A DNA stretch of 64,000 nt from Streptomyces sulphureus DSM 40104 (GTDB lineage: Bacteria > Actinomycetota > Actinomycetes > Streptomycetales > Streptomycetaceae): positions 288,623-352,622 of the forward strand of contig NZ_KB905820.1 in the NCBI RefSeq assembly GCF_000381025.1. Reading direction: 5' to 3'. The notes below the pieces were generated by a model. The model saw only the letters and a program-made list of their open reading frames with translations. It made no database searches and had not been told where the DNA came from. Shown piece by piece: positions 34,062 through 42,396 of the stretch. The position numbers and the translations under genes are program-made. The stretch's first letter is position 1, and the number at the start of each line of letters is the position of its first letter.

Positions 34062-36236
34062 GTGGAGCCCTCCGCCCCGCCCGCCGAAGGCCCGCCGTCC
34101 TCGTCCGACCCTCCGGGCACGTCCCGCACGGAGGACAGGAAGACCCGGATCATCCGCTACGTCGCCCTCTTCGCCATGCCCTTCCTCATGGTGACGATGA
34201 TGTACGCGACGTACGTCGGCACGATGCACTCGCCCGCGCCGAAGGACGTGCCGGTGGCCGTCGTCGGCACGGGCGAGGCCGCGCAGGCCGTCGTCTCGGG
34301 TCTGGAGTCCGCGCAGGGCGAAGCCGTCGAGGCGCGGCAGGTCGCCACCGCCGAGGAGGCGCGCGAGCTGCTCAACGACCGTGAGATAGCAGGCGCGTTG
34401 GAGGTGCCGGCGGGCGGCGGCGACGAGGCGGTGATCTACACGGCGTCGGCGGCCGGGGCTTCCCAGGCGAGCACGGTCCAGCAGCTCCTCGCTCCCGTGG
34501 CCGCCGAGCACGAGTGGCAGCCCAGGATGGAGGAGACCGCCCCGCTTCCCGACGGCGACATGTCCGGCACAGCCGTCCTGTTCGCCGGCATGGGCATGAT
34601 GCTCGCCGGCTACGTCCCGCTGAGCGTGATGACGATGTCGGTGCCGTTCCTGCTGAGGCTGCGGCGGTTCGTCCCGCTCCTGCTCGGCTGGGCAACGGCG
34701 ACGAGCACGCTGATCTGGACGATCCTCGGCCCCGTCGTCGGCGCCGTGGACGGCCATTACCTCCAGTTCCTCGGCGTCGGAGTGCTGGCCGTCGGCGCGG
34801 TCGGCATGACGCAGTTGCTCTTCACCAAGCTGGTCGGGCCGATGGCCGTGCTGCTCGGGATGCTGCTCTGGGTGTGCTTCGGCATGCCGGCGTCCAACCT
34901 GGCGCTGCCCGTCCACCACATGCCGGGCTTCTTCCAGTTCCTCCACGGGGTGCTCCCGCTGCCGGCCGCGGGTGAGTCGCTGCGCTCCCTGCTCTACTTC
35001 GACGGCCGGGGCGTCGGCGGGTACCTGCTGACGCTCGGCGTCTGGCTCGTCCTCGCCTTCCTGCTCGCCCTGTTGAAGGAGCGCCGTTCCGGCCACACGA
35101 TCCCGGCGGCGCCGCAGGTGACCGACGCGAGCACCCCGCTCCCCGCGCTCGCTGGGGGACCGGTGCGCTCGAAGGGGATGCGGTACTTCGCCGTGCTCGC
35201 CTTTCCGCTGTGCATCCTGGTGGCGGTCGTGGGCACGATGAGCGCCTCGATGCACAAGCCGGAGGTCCGCGACCTTCCCGTGGTCGTGGTCGGCGCCGGT
35301 GCCCAGCAGGCCGAGCAGGTCGCCGACGGCCTCGAACCGAAGCTCGGCACGATGCTCGACCTCCGCACGGGCACGTCGGTCGACGACGCCAAGGAGCAGA
35401 TCCTGCACCAGGACGTCGTCGGCGCCTACGTCCTGCCGACGGCACCGGGCGGTGAAGCGACGCTCTACACCTCCTCGGGCGCCGGCTACAGCCAACAGCA
35501 GGCGCTGGAAGCGGTGTTCCAGCAGGTGGCCGCGGGGCAGCAGGCTCCGCTCGAGCTGACAGACGTCGAGCCGCTCACCGCCGACGACACCATGGGCAGC
35601 AACAGCATGTACGTCGGCATGTCCTGGATCATGGCCGGCTTCCTCGTCATGGCGGTGCTGCGGGGCGGCGCCCCCGAACTGAAGCGGCTGCGCCACTTCC
35701 TGCCGAAGCTCGGCGGGTGGGCCGTGGGGATGGCGCTCTGGCTCTGGTTCCTCTTCGACGTGTTGATCGGCGCGGTGAACGGCCATGCCTTCGAGCTGAT
35801 CGGTTTCGGCGCGTTGACGATCTTCTCCGTCTCGCTGATCACCGGCGTCTTCACGCGCACCTTCGGCCTCGCGGCGATCATCCCGGCGATGGTGGTCCTG
35901 ATGCTCGCCGGCGTCCCCGCCTCCGGCGGCGGCATGTCGATCTACATGGTCCCCGACCTCTTCCGCGCGCTCCAGGACTTCCTGCCGCTGCCGGCGGCCG
36001 TGGACACGGTCCGCTCCCTCGTCTACTTCGACGGCCACGGCGTCGGCCGCAACCTGCTGACCGTCGCGGTGTGGGGCGCGATCGGCCTGCTCCTCCACTT
36101 CGCCGTCGACCTCTGGCTCTCCCGCCGCGAGAGGAGGACGCCGAGCCCCGTGGGCGCGGAAGCGCCGGCTCCCGTGGAGCAGGACGCCGGCCGCCGGGGT
36201 GTCCGCGTCGAGCTGGAGGCCGCACCGAAGGGGTGA
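34062..36236 (+). CDS. Duplicated ABC-2/Pip-like membrane protein
   Basis: A 724-residue membrane protein of two repeated halves. Each half has an N-terminal membrane segment ('YVALFAMPFLMVTMMYATYVG' / 'YFAVLAFPLCILVAVVGTM'), an extracytoplasmic region with 'PVAVVGTGEAAQ' / 'PVVVVGAGAQQAEQ', then five or so membrane segments ending 'LPLPAAGESLRSLLYFDG' / 'LPLPAAVDTVRSLVYFDG'. This resembles DUF3533/YhgE-Pip and ABC-2-type permeases fused to themselves. No ATPase domain. The GTG at 34062 with aaggag 9 bases upstream is preferred over ATG 34002, which has no ribosome site and overlaps the operator. It is likely an export or resistance factor controlled by the TetR next door. A tail of 40 residues is cytoplasmic. 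Confidence 0.8.
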   Translation: MEPSAPPAEGPPSSSDPPGTSRTEDRKTRIIRYVALFAMPFLMVTMMYATYVGTMHSPAPKDVPVAVVGTGEAAQAVVSGLESAQGEAVEARQVATAEEARELLNDREIAGALEVPAGGGDEAVIYTASAAGASQASTVQQLLAPVAAEHEWQPRMEETAPLPDGDMSGTAVLFAGMGMMLAGYVPLSVMTMSVPFLLRLRRFVPLLLGWATATSTLIWTILGPVVGAVDGHYLQFLGVGVLAVGAVGMTQLLFTKLVGPMAVLLGMLLWVCFGMPASNLALPVHHMPGFFQFLHGVLPLPAAGESLRSLLYFDGRGVGGYLLTLGVWLVLAFLLALLKERRSGHTIPAAPQVTDASTPLPALAGGPVRSKGMRYFAVLAFPLCILVAVVGTMSASMHKPEVRDLPVVVVGAGAQQAEQVADGLEPKLGTMLDLRTGTSVDDAKEQILHQDVVGAYVLPTAPGGEATLYTSSGAGYSQQQALEAVFQQVAAGQQAPLELTDVEPLTADDTMGSNSMYVGMSWIMAGFLVMAVLRGGAPELKRLRHFLPKLGGWAVGMALWLWFLFDVLIGAVNGHAFELIGFGALTIFSVSLITGVFTRTFGLAAIIPAMVVLMLAGVPASGGGMSIYMVPDLFRALQDFLPLPAAVDTVRSLVYFDGHGVGRNLLTVAVWGAIGLLLHFAVDLWLSRRERRTPSPVGAEAPAPVEQDAGRRGVRVELEAAPKG

Positions 36237-36257
36237 GGCTCGCCAGGACGGCGACGT

Positions 36258-36290
36258 GCCCCGCCGCTCCCCTCGCGGAAGCGGCGGGGC
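36258..36290 (+). terminator. Terminator after duplicated membrane protein gene
   Basis: GCCCCGCCGCT, 11-base loop, then AGCGGCGGGGC, followed by TCTTC; about 20 bases after the stop codon. Confidence 0.75.
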
Positions 36291-36707
36291 TCTTCAATGT
36301 GAGGGCAAGCGACGGAAATTGCGCCCATTCTGTGTCCATCTCGCACGCGTGGTCGTCCGTACAAAAACGCGCATGGGACTGTCGCTCGACGCCATACAAC
36401 GACGATGTACGCGCATCAGTTCAGCCATGCACGAACAACTGCCGAAAGCGTTGTGGAGCCGAAGCAACGTGCGGCACGTCAGGCGGCGTTTCGAATGGTG
36501 AACTGACGGTAGATCAGGTTATAGGCCGGACACCGTGCGGTGATACAGTCCCGGAACCTGCGCCCTTGATCCACTCGATACGGGCGCCGCGTGGAAGCCC
36601 CTGCCCCCTTGCCCTCCGAAGGCGTTCGTGCGCCTCGGTGCGGCCGCGTAGTGGGGTCCGCGGGGGTGTACGTCGCCGTCTGCATGCCGCGCGCTGGGAA
36701 AGGTTCG
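36291..36707. other. Low-GC promoter region of the conservon
   Basis: About 420 bases with no supportable gene and visibly lower GC than any gene around, especially 36290-36560. This is where the promoter of the seven-gene conservon operon must lie. I could not fix a -10/-35 pair. Confidence 0.55.
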
Positions 36708-37904
36708 ATGAATCAAGACGTACTTGTGTGGTGCCTGGTCGTGGTGGCTGTCATAGCCGTCGCCGCGGTGGCAGTGCTCTCCATACGAAACAGAGCCGTA
36801 GAGGCGAAGAAACAACACAGCGAGACCGTCCTCACGGCGAGACTCAACGAGGCGGAGGGACGACTCAGTAACGTCTCGGCGGAGTTGCAGCGCCGCCAGG
36901 CCGAGCAGCAAGTGACCATCCGGGCGGCCGAGGAGGCGGCGGAGGAGAGCACCAAGGCGGTTCTCAAGGGGGCGGCCCGCTTCCTCCAGAGCCTGGCAGC
37001 CGAGCAGATGGTGCTCCTGGAGGACGTCCAGCGGAAGTACGGTGGCCACCCCGTCCTCGCCGACCTCATGGAGGTCAACCACGCCAACGCGCAGATGGCG
37101 CGGAGGGCCCACGGCATCGCGGTGATGTGCGGTGCGCCGCTCGGCCGCCGTACCAGGGCGGCCAGCGTCTACGACGTCGTGCGCAACGCGCAGGGCCAGA
37201 TCCGCAACTTCCGCCGGGTGCAGATCATGCAGCAGTCCGGCTTCGCGCTGAAGGCGTCCGCCGTCTCACCCGTGGCGCACGCCGTCGCCGAGATCCTCGA
37301 CAACGCGGCCAGCTTCTCCCAGCAGGACGCACCGATCGAGGTGACGTTCCAGCGGGTCCAGAAGAACCTCTGCATCGTCATCGACGACGCAGGCGTCGGC
37401 ATGAACGACGAAGACCGCCAGCACGCCTCCGCCCTGCTCTCCGGCAGCGTCCAGCCGCGGCTCTCCGAGCTGGGGACGCAGCCGAAGTTCGGGTTCCCCG
37501 TCGTCGGCAGGATCGCCGCGCAGTACGGGTTCCGGGTGGACGTCACCGGCGTCTCCCGCTACGGCGGCGTCCGCGCAGTGGTGCTCCTCCCCGAGGAGCT
37601 GTGGACCGAGGAAGAGATCACGGCGCCGGTAGCGGAGGCCCCCCGGATGAGCGCAGTCCGTGATACGGACGACGAGACACCGGACCGGCCGCGAGGCGGG
37701 GATCGGACCGTCAGCGGCCTGCCGAAGCGTGGAGGGCGCCAGCGTCGCGACGTGGCAGCGCCCGTCCGCGACGCCGCGGAGCCACCAGCCAGGCCCGCCG
37801 CGGTCGACCGCGGTTCGGGGCGGAGTCTCGGCGCCTTCCAGCGAGGCACCCTGTCGGGCCGCAACCTTGACCCGTCACCGTCCGAAGGGTCCGAGGACTC
37901 ATGA
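36708..37904 (+). CDS. cvnA: Conservon histidine-kinase-like protein CvnA (short form)
   Basis: A 398-residue membrane kinase-like protein. One N-terminal membrane segment ('VLVWCLVVVAVIAVAAVAVLSI'), a coiled-coil helix (about 30-100), a histidine-bearing helix 'DLMEVNHANAQMARRAHGIAV' and an ATPase domain with N box 'AEILDNAASFS' and G1 'IDDAGVGMNDED'. The G2 box is degenerate ('KFGFPVVGRIAAQYG' instead of GLGL), and the large extracellular sensor of many CvnA proteins is missing. The C-terminal 80 residues are disordered and basic. ATG 36708 is preferred; upstream GTG 36591 adds no conserved sequence. It starts the operon CvnA-B-C-D-P450, whose members work as a membrane complex like G-protein signalling in development. 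Confidence 0.9.
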   Translation: MNQDVLVWCLVVVAVIAVAAVAVLSIRNRAVEAKKQHSETVLTARLNEAEGRLSNVSAELQRRQAEQQVTIRAAEEAAEESTKAVLKGAARFLQSLAAEQMVLLEDVQRKYGGHPVLADLMEVNHANAQMARRAHGIAVMCGAPLGRRTRAASVYDVVRNAQGQIRNFRRVQIMQQSGFALKASAVSPVAHAVAEILDNAASFSQQDAPIEVTFQRVQKNLCIVIDDAGVGMNDEDRQHASALLSGSVQPRLSELGTQPKFGFPVVGRIAAQYGFRVDVTGVSRYGGVRAVVLLPEELWTEEEITAPVAEAPRMSAVRDTDDETPDRPRGGDRTVSGLPKRGGRQRRDVAAPVRDAAEPPARPAAVDRGSGRSLGAFQRGTLSGRNLDPSPSEGSEDS

Positions 37905-38740
37905 CTACTGACCTTTCGTGGATGCTGGAGGACATCGTCCACAACGTGCCCAAGGCGAGGCACGCGGTCCTGCTCTCCGCGGACGGCATCTCCCGCGGAG
38001 CCACCGAGGGACTGGGAGCGGACGACGTACGCACGATATCCGCCGCGATGGCGGGCATGCAGTCGCTCAGCCGCGCCATCGCGCACTTCGCAGGGCCCGG
38101 AGAGGACAAGCAGTGGAACCAGACGATCATCGAGTTCGACCACGGATGGATCTTCCTCATCGGAGCGGGGCAAGGGGCTTACCTTGCCGCCGCCGCTGAA
38201 CTCGACGTCGACATGCAGCAGATCTCCTTCCGCATGCACCGGCTCGTCGCCCGTCTCGGCACGAACATGACGTCGCCGCCCAGGGTCGTCTCCGACCCGC
38301 CGGCGGGGGGTGCCGGCCGCGTGGGGGGCCAACAGGGCACCGCCGCAGCGGGGTTCGTCCTCCCCGAACTCGACGCGACGATCAACGAGGTGCCGGGGGC
38401 ACGCCATGCCGTGCTGCTCGGCGCGGACGGCCTGCCCCGCGGCGCGACCACGGGCATGAGCCGCGACCTCGCCGACACCATCTCGGCGGCGATGACCGGC
38501 ATCCACTCCTACAGCCGGGCCACCGCCCAATTCGCGGGGGCGCTTGAGGACGTCCACTGGCGGCAGACGGTCATCGAGTTCCAGCACGGCTGGATCTTCC
38601 TGATCGAGGTCGGAAGGGGCTCGTTCCTCGCAGCCGCCGCCGACCACAACGCCGACATCGAGGACCTCACCACCCGCCTCCACCGCGTCGTTCCCCACCT
38701 GGGACTCGGCGCAACAGCCGGACGGAGTGAGGGCACATGA
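37901..38740 (+). CDS. cvnB: Double Roadblock/LC7 protein CvnB
   Basis: A 279-residue protein with two Roadblock/LC7 domains in tandem (about 4-125 and 135-265). Each copy has 'ARHAVLLSADGISRGA' / 'ARHAVLLGADGLPRGA', 'TISAAM-GM/I-S-SRA', 'Q-TIIEFDHGWIFLI' / 'QTVIEFQHGWIFLI' and 'GAYLAAAAE'/'GSFLAAAAD'. Usual CvnB is one such domain of about 140 residues, so this is a fusion or duplication. CvnB normally helps regulate the GTPase CvnD. It overlaps cvnA by ATGA and cvnC by ATGA, so translation is coupled. The linker is Gly/Gln-rich. Confidence 0.93.
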   Translation: MTTDLSWMLEDIVHNVPKARHAVLLSADGISRGATEGLGADDVRTISAAMAGMQSLSRAIAHFAGPGEDKQWNQTIIEFDHGWIFLIGAGQGAYLAAAAELDVDMQQISFRMHRLVARLGTNMTSPPRVVSDPPAGGAGRVGGQQGTAAAGFVLPELDATINEVPGARHAVLLGADGLPRGATTGMSRDLADTISAAMTGIHSYSRATAQFAGALEDVHWRQTVIEFQHGWIFLIEVGRGSFLAAAADHNADIEDLTTRLHRVVPHLGLGATAGRSEGT

Positions 38741-39132
38741 CCGACGAGCAGGAGCCGGAGCCAGAGGCCGAGTTGGAGTTGACCGCGCCACTCGTCCCCC
38801 TTTTCGTGGTCACGGGGGGACGCGGGCTGCCGCCGTCCCACGAATACGAACGCACGACCCTCGTGTCGGCGAAGCAGGACGCCGCAGCCGACGCGCGCAC
38901 CCTCTCTCCCGAGGCGCGCGAGGTGATGAACCTCGTGGCCGACGGATTCCTGTCGGTGGCCGAGGTGGCGGGCCACACCCACCTCCCCCTCGGGGTCGTG
39001 CGGATTCTGCTGGCCGAGCTCGCCGACGGTGACCTCGTCTTGGCGAGGAAGCCCGTCCCGCCCGCCGAGCAAGCGGACAAGGAACTGCTCAGCGCCGTGC
39101 TGGATGGCCTCAAGACCCGATTCGGAGCGTGA
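38737..39132 (+). CDS. cvnC: DUF742 conservon protein CvnC
   Basis: A 131-residue soluble protein of the DUF742 family: an acidic head ('DEQEPEPEAELELTAP'), 'PLFVVTGGRGLPPS-EYERTTLVSA' and a winged-helix-like end 'AREVMNLVADGFLSVAEVAGHTHLPLGVVRILLAELADGDLVL' in pieces. In conservons it links the kinase-like protein and the GTPase. It starts inside the last bases of cvnB (ATGA) and ends 3 bases before the cvnD start, as in other conservons. Confidence 0.92.
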   Translation: MTDEQEPEPEAELELTAPLVPLFVVTGGRGLPPSHEYERTTLVSAKQDAAADARTLSPEAREVMNLVADGFLSVAEVAGHTHLPLGVVRILLAELADGDLVLARKPVPPAEQADKELLSAVLDGLKTRFGA

Positions 39133-39135
39133 ATC

Positions 39136-39696
39136 ATGTACCTGGATCCCAATGTCACCACTGCGGTGAAGATCCTCGTCGTGGGGCACTTCGGAGTCGG
39201 CAAGACCACCTGCATCGGGAGCATCTCCGAGATCGAGCCGCTGCGCACCGAGGAAGAGATCACCGAGGCGAGCGTCAACTACGACGATCTCTCCGGCACC
39301 CCGGACAAGACCACCACGACCGTGGCGATGGACTTCGGCCGGCTCACCCTCAGCGACCAGGTCGTGCTCTACCTCTTCGGCACACCGGGTCAGGAGCGCT
39401 TCAAGGAGATGTGGGAGGACCTCTCCCGGGGCGCGTTGGGGGCGTTGGTGCTCGTCGACCCGGAGCGCCTCGACGAGTCCTTCGCCGTGCTCGACCTCGT
39501 CGAGCGGTTCGGCCTGACGTACACCGTCGGCGTCAACCGGTTCCAGGGCACCAACATCTACCCGCTGGAGGAGGTGCGCGAGGCGCTTGCCCTGTCCGAC
39601 GAGACGCCCGTCGTCCCCTGCGACGTGCGTGACGAAAAGGCCTCAGCGCAGGCGCTGATCACCCTCGTCAACCACCTCCTGTCCCTACTGTCCTAG
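39136..39696 (+). CDS. cvnD: Conservon GTPase CvnD
   Basis: A 186-residue small GTPase-like protein. Walker A 'GHFGVGKTT' (17-25), switch region 'TTTTVAMDFGRLTLSDQVVLYLF' (in pieces), 'GTPGQERFKEMW' as G3 (D replaced, as usual in this family) and 'VGVNRFQG' in place of NKxD. This is the atypical ATP/GTPase group shared by all conservons; CvnD couples to CvnB and CvnA. It starts 3 bases after cvnC and is followed 9 bases later by the P450 gene. Confidence 0.94.
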   Translation: MYLDPNVTTAVKILVVGHFGVGKTTCIGSISEIEPLRTEEEITEASVNYDDLSGTPDKTTTTVAMDFGRLTLSDQVVLYLFGTPGQERFKEMWEDLSRGALGALVLVDPERLDESFAVLDLVERFGLTYTVGVNRFQGTNIYPLEEVREALALSDETPVVPCDVRDEKASAQALITLVNHLLSLLS

Positions 39697-39705
39697 GAAA
39701 ACGAC

Positions 39706-41061
39706 ATGCACCACCCCGACATAGAGGGGACACCGTCCCGGTGCCCGGTCTCCGGCAACGTGGAACTCTACGGCCCTGAGTTCGGCGCCGACCCCGAAAG
39801 CCACTACGCCCACCTCCGCTCGCTCGGGCCGAGCGCCCCCGTCGACATCGCAGACGGCGTCGAGGTCGAGTTGGTCACCAGCTACGACGCCGCGCTCTCG
39901 ATCCTCCACGACCCCGCCACCTTCGTCCGCGACTCCCGCCGCTGGAACGCGCTGAACGAGGGCCGCGTCCCCCAGGACAGCCCGGCCCTGCCGATGATGG
40001 GCTACCGCCCCAACGCGCTCTTCAGCGACGGCGCCGCACACGCACGCCTGCGCCAGGCGGTGACCGACAGCCTCGGGGCCGTCGACGAGCTCCAACTCGT
40101 GCGCCAGACCAAGCAGTCGGCCGAGTACCTGATCAGCCAGTTCAGTTCGGACCGCCACGGCCGTGCGGAGCTGATGAACGAGTACGCGCACCAACTGCCC
40201 CTCCTGGTCTTCAGCGACCTCTTCGGCTGCCCGCCGGAGATCGGCGACCGCGTCATCGTCGGCATCAGCGGCATCTTCGACGGCACCCCCGAGGCCGACC
40301 AGATCCTCGCCGAGGCCCTCTCGGAGCTCATCGCGCTCAAGCACAGGCGCCCGGGCAACGACGTCACGACGCGGCTGATGCAGCACTCCGCCCAACTCAC
40401 CGACGAGGAGGTGCTGCACCAGCTCGTCACGCTGCTCTCCGGCGGTACGACACCGCTCGCCGCCGCCATCGGCACGAGCAGCGCGCTGATCCTCGACGAG
40501 AGCTGGCAGCAGGGCCTGCCGGTCGAGACGGCCGTCTCGCAGGCGCTGTGGAACTACGCGCCCATCGCCAACTACGCGGCGCACTACCCGACTCGGGACG
40601 TGGAGCTGGGGGAGAGGCGCATCAGGGCCAACGACCCGGTCGTCATCTCCTTCGCCGCGGCCAACACCGACCCGCGGCTCGCCCAGCACCGTGAACAGCT
40701 CAGCTCCAAGGCGCACATCGCCTTCGGCGCGGGGCCGCACGCCTGCCCGGCGAAGGACCCGGCCTTCCTCGTCGCGGTCACCGCGGTGGAGTGCCTGCTC
40801 AACCGGCTGCCCGACGTCGAGGTGTGCGCCCCGTTCGAGACGCTGGAGTGGGCGCCTGTGCCGTGGAGCCGGGTGCTGCTGGAGCTGCCCGTCAGCTTCA
40901 CGCCGTCGCTTCCGCAGCCGGGGCCCGCGGCTGCCGAGCAGCAGCCGTCGGCGCCGGTACCGCAGCAAGTCCACGTCCCCGCGCAGCGGCAGGAAAGCGG
41001 AAAGGCTGAGCGAAAGGGGGGTCTCTTCAGCCGATTCCTGGCATGGACCAGAGGCGAGTGA
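39706..41061 (+). CDS. cvnE: Cytochrome P450 of CYP157 type, lacking ExxR
   Basis: A 451-residue P450. The heme loop is normal, 'FGAGPHACPAK' with C347, but the K-helix ExxR is missing: in its place stands 'VETAVSQALW' (SQALW at 278-282). The same loss, with an EQSLW sequence, is known in the CYP157 family of Streptomyces, which are found in conservons next to CYP154 enzymes. The I helix 'LLSGGTTPLAAA' is also off the usual AGxxT. So it may hold heme differently or not work as a monooxygenase. The C-terminal 40 residues are a Gln/Pro-rich tail. It follows cvnD by 9 bases in the operon. Confidence 0.9.
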   Translation: MHHPDIEGTPSRCPVSGNVELYGPEFGADPESHYAHLRSLGPSAPVDIADGVEVELVTSYDAALSILHDPATFVRDSRRWNALNEGRVPQDSPALPMMGYRPNALFSDGAAHARLRQAVTDSLGAVDELQLVRQTKQSAEYLISQFSSDRHGRAELMNEYAHQLPLLVFSDLFGCPPEIGDRVIVGISGIFDGTPEADQILAEALSELIALKHRRPGNDVTTRLMQHSAQLTDEEVLHQLVTLLSGGTTPLAAAIGTSSALILDESWQQGLPVETAVSQALWNYAPIANYAAHYPTRDVELGERRIRANDPVVISFAAANTDPRLAQHREQLSSKAHIAFGAGPHACPAKDPAFLVAVTAVECLLNRLPDVEVCAPFETLEWAPVPWSRVLLELPVSFTPSLPQPGPAAAEQQPSAPVPQQVHVPAQRQESGKAERKGGLFSRFLAWTRGE

Positions 41062-41148
41062 CATACCGAACACGATTATTTCGATCGCATGTGCCAGATA
41101 CGGGTGGGGTACGCATGGCGGCTGATGACAGGAAGGGGCTCCTCCGCC

Positions 41149-42396
41149 ATGAGTCTGACGACGCTTCAGTCCCCCGACAGGCGCACCACCGTCTCCCTCT
41201 TCTCCCGTCTACGGACGGCGAAGGGACAGGCCGACCCCTTTCCGCTCTACGAGGAGCTGCGCTCCGGGGGGCACGTCACACCCGCCCCGTGGGGAGGCAA
41301 CCTCGTGACCGGGTACGACCTCTGCGACCAAGTGGTGCGTAGTCGTGAGTGGGTGGAGCCCGACAGGCAGTGGCGCGCCCGGCAGGGCGAGAGCACTCGC
41401 TGGGGCGCCCCTTCCGTGCGCGAGATGGCGCACACCCTGCCGGCGCTCAACCCGCCCGAGCACACGCGTGCGCGCCGGGCGGCCGGCTCGTTCGACCGTG
41501 GGTCGATCCAGGAGATGACCAAGAACGTCACCACGACGACGAGCCGGCTGCTCGACACCCTCACCTTGCAACTCCGCGACGGCGAGGCCGACTTCAACAC
41601 CCTGGTGAGCGAGGAGCTGCCCGTCGCCGTCATCGGCGGCTGGCTCGGACTCCCCAGCGCCGACTGGCCCCGCCTCCGTGAGCTCACCCACGACCAGGTG
41701 TTCGCACAGGAGTTGCTCCCCTCGGCGAGCCAACTGGCCCTCTCCGACGCGGCGACGGCCGAGCTCCGTACCTACTTCACAGAACTGGTCCGCGAACGCC
41801 GCGCACGCCCGGGCGACGACCCCGTCTCGCGCTGGATCGCCGCCTGGGACACGATGGAACCCGACCGCGAGAAGGCCGACGCCGGCGTCTACTACCTCGC
41901 GTTCTTCGTCCTGCTGGCGGCTCTGGAGACCACGACCTCCCTGCTGTCGATGGCGACGCTCCAACTCCTCGACCGCCCGCGGTGGTGGGAGGCGCTCGCG
42001 GCCGACCCGGACCTGGCGCCCGCCTTCGTCGAGGAGTCGCTCAGGTACGACGCACCGACCCACGTGATCACCCGAGTCGCCACCCGCGACGGCGAGTTGG
42101 GCGGCGCCGAGTACCGCACAGGCGAGATGGTCCACCTCATGGTCGGAGCGGCGGGCCGCGACCCCGAACGCCACCGCCGGGCCGAGGAGTTCGACCCGCA
42201 CCGCAAACCCGCGCACCTCGCCTTCAGCGGCGGCATCCACTACTGCCTCGGCGCGCCCGTCGCGCGGATGGAGGCTCAGGTCCTCCTTCGGGAGCTGGTC
42301 CGGCGCCTGCCCCGTCTCACGCTTGCACGCCGCCCCCGGTGGGCGCCGCGCGTCGCCTTCCGCCGCCTACTCAACCTGGACGTCGTCACCGCATGA
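41149..42396 (+). CDS. Cytochrome P450 (CYP154-like), second P450 of the conservon
   Basis: A 415-residue P450 with all motifs: I-helix 'AALETTTS', ExxR at 296-299 ('EESLRYDAP'), and heme loop 'FSGGIHYCLGAPVARME' with C366. In Streptomyces, a CYP157 gene in a conservon is often followed by a CYP154, and this one fills that place, which is why I suggest CYP154; the family name is a guess from context. ATG 41149 is preferred. Its stop overlaps the next gene by ATGA, so it is coupled to the enoyl-CoA hydratase. Substrate unknown. Confidence 0.88.
   Translation: MSLTTLQSPDRRTTVSLFSRLRTAKGQADPFPLYEELRSGGHVTPAPWGGNLVTGYDLCDQVVRSREWVEPDRQWRARQGESTRWGAPSVREMAHTLPALNPPEHTRARRAAGSFDRGSIQEMTKNVTTTTSRLLDTLTLQLRDGEADFNTLVSEELPVAVIGGWLGLPSADWPRLRELTHDQVFAQELLPSASQLALSDAATAELRTYFTELVRERRARPGDDPVSRWIAAWDTMEPDREKADAGVYYLAFFVLLAALETTTSLLSMATLQLLDRPRWWEALAADPDLAPAFVEESLRYDAPTHVITRVATRDGELGGAEYRTGEMVHLMVGAAGRDPERHRRAEEFDPHRKPAHLAFSGGIHYCLGAPVARMEAQVLLRELVRRLPRLTLARRPRWAPRVAFRRLLNLDVVTA

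Noticed and set aside
31110..36098. A very long minus-strand open frame (over 1600 codons)
   Set aside because: It runs antisense to four well-supported genes, is His/Arg/Asp-rich and resembles no protein; such frames are typical mirror images of GC-rich genes.
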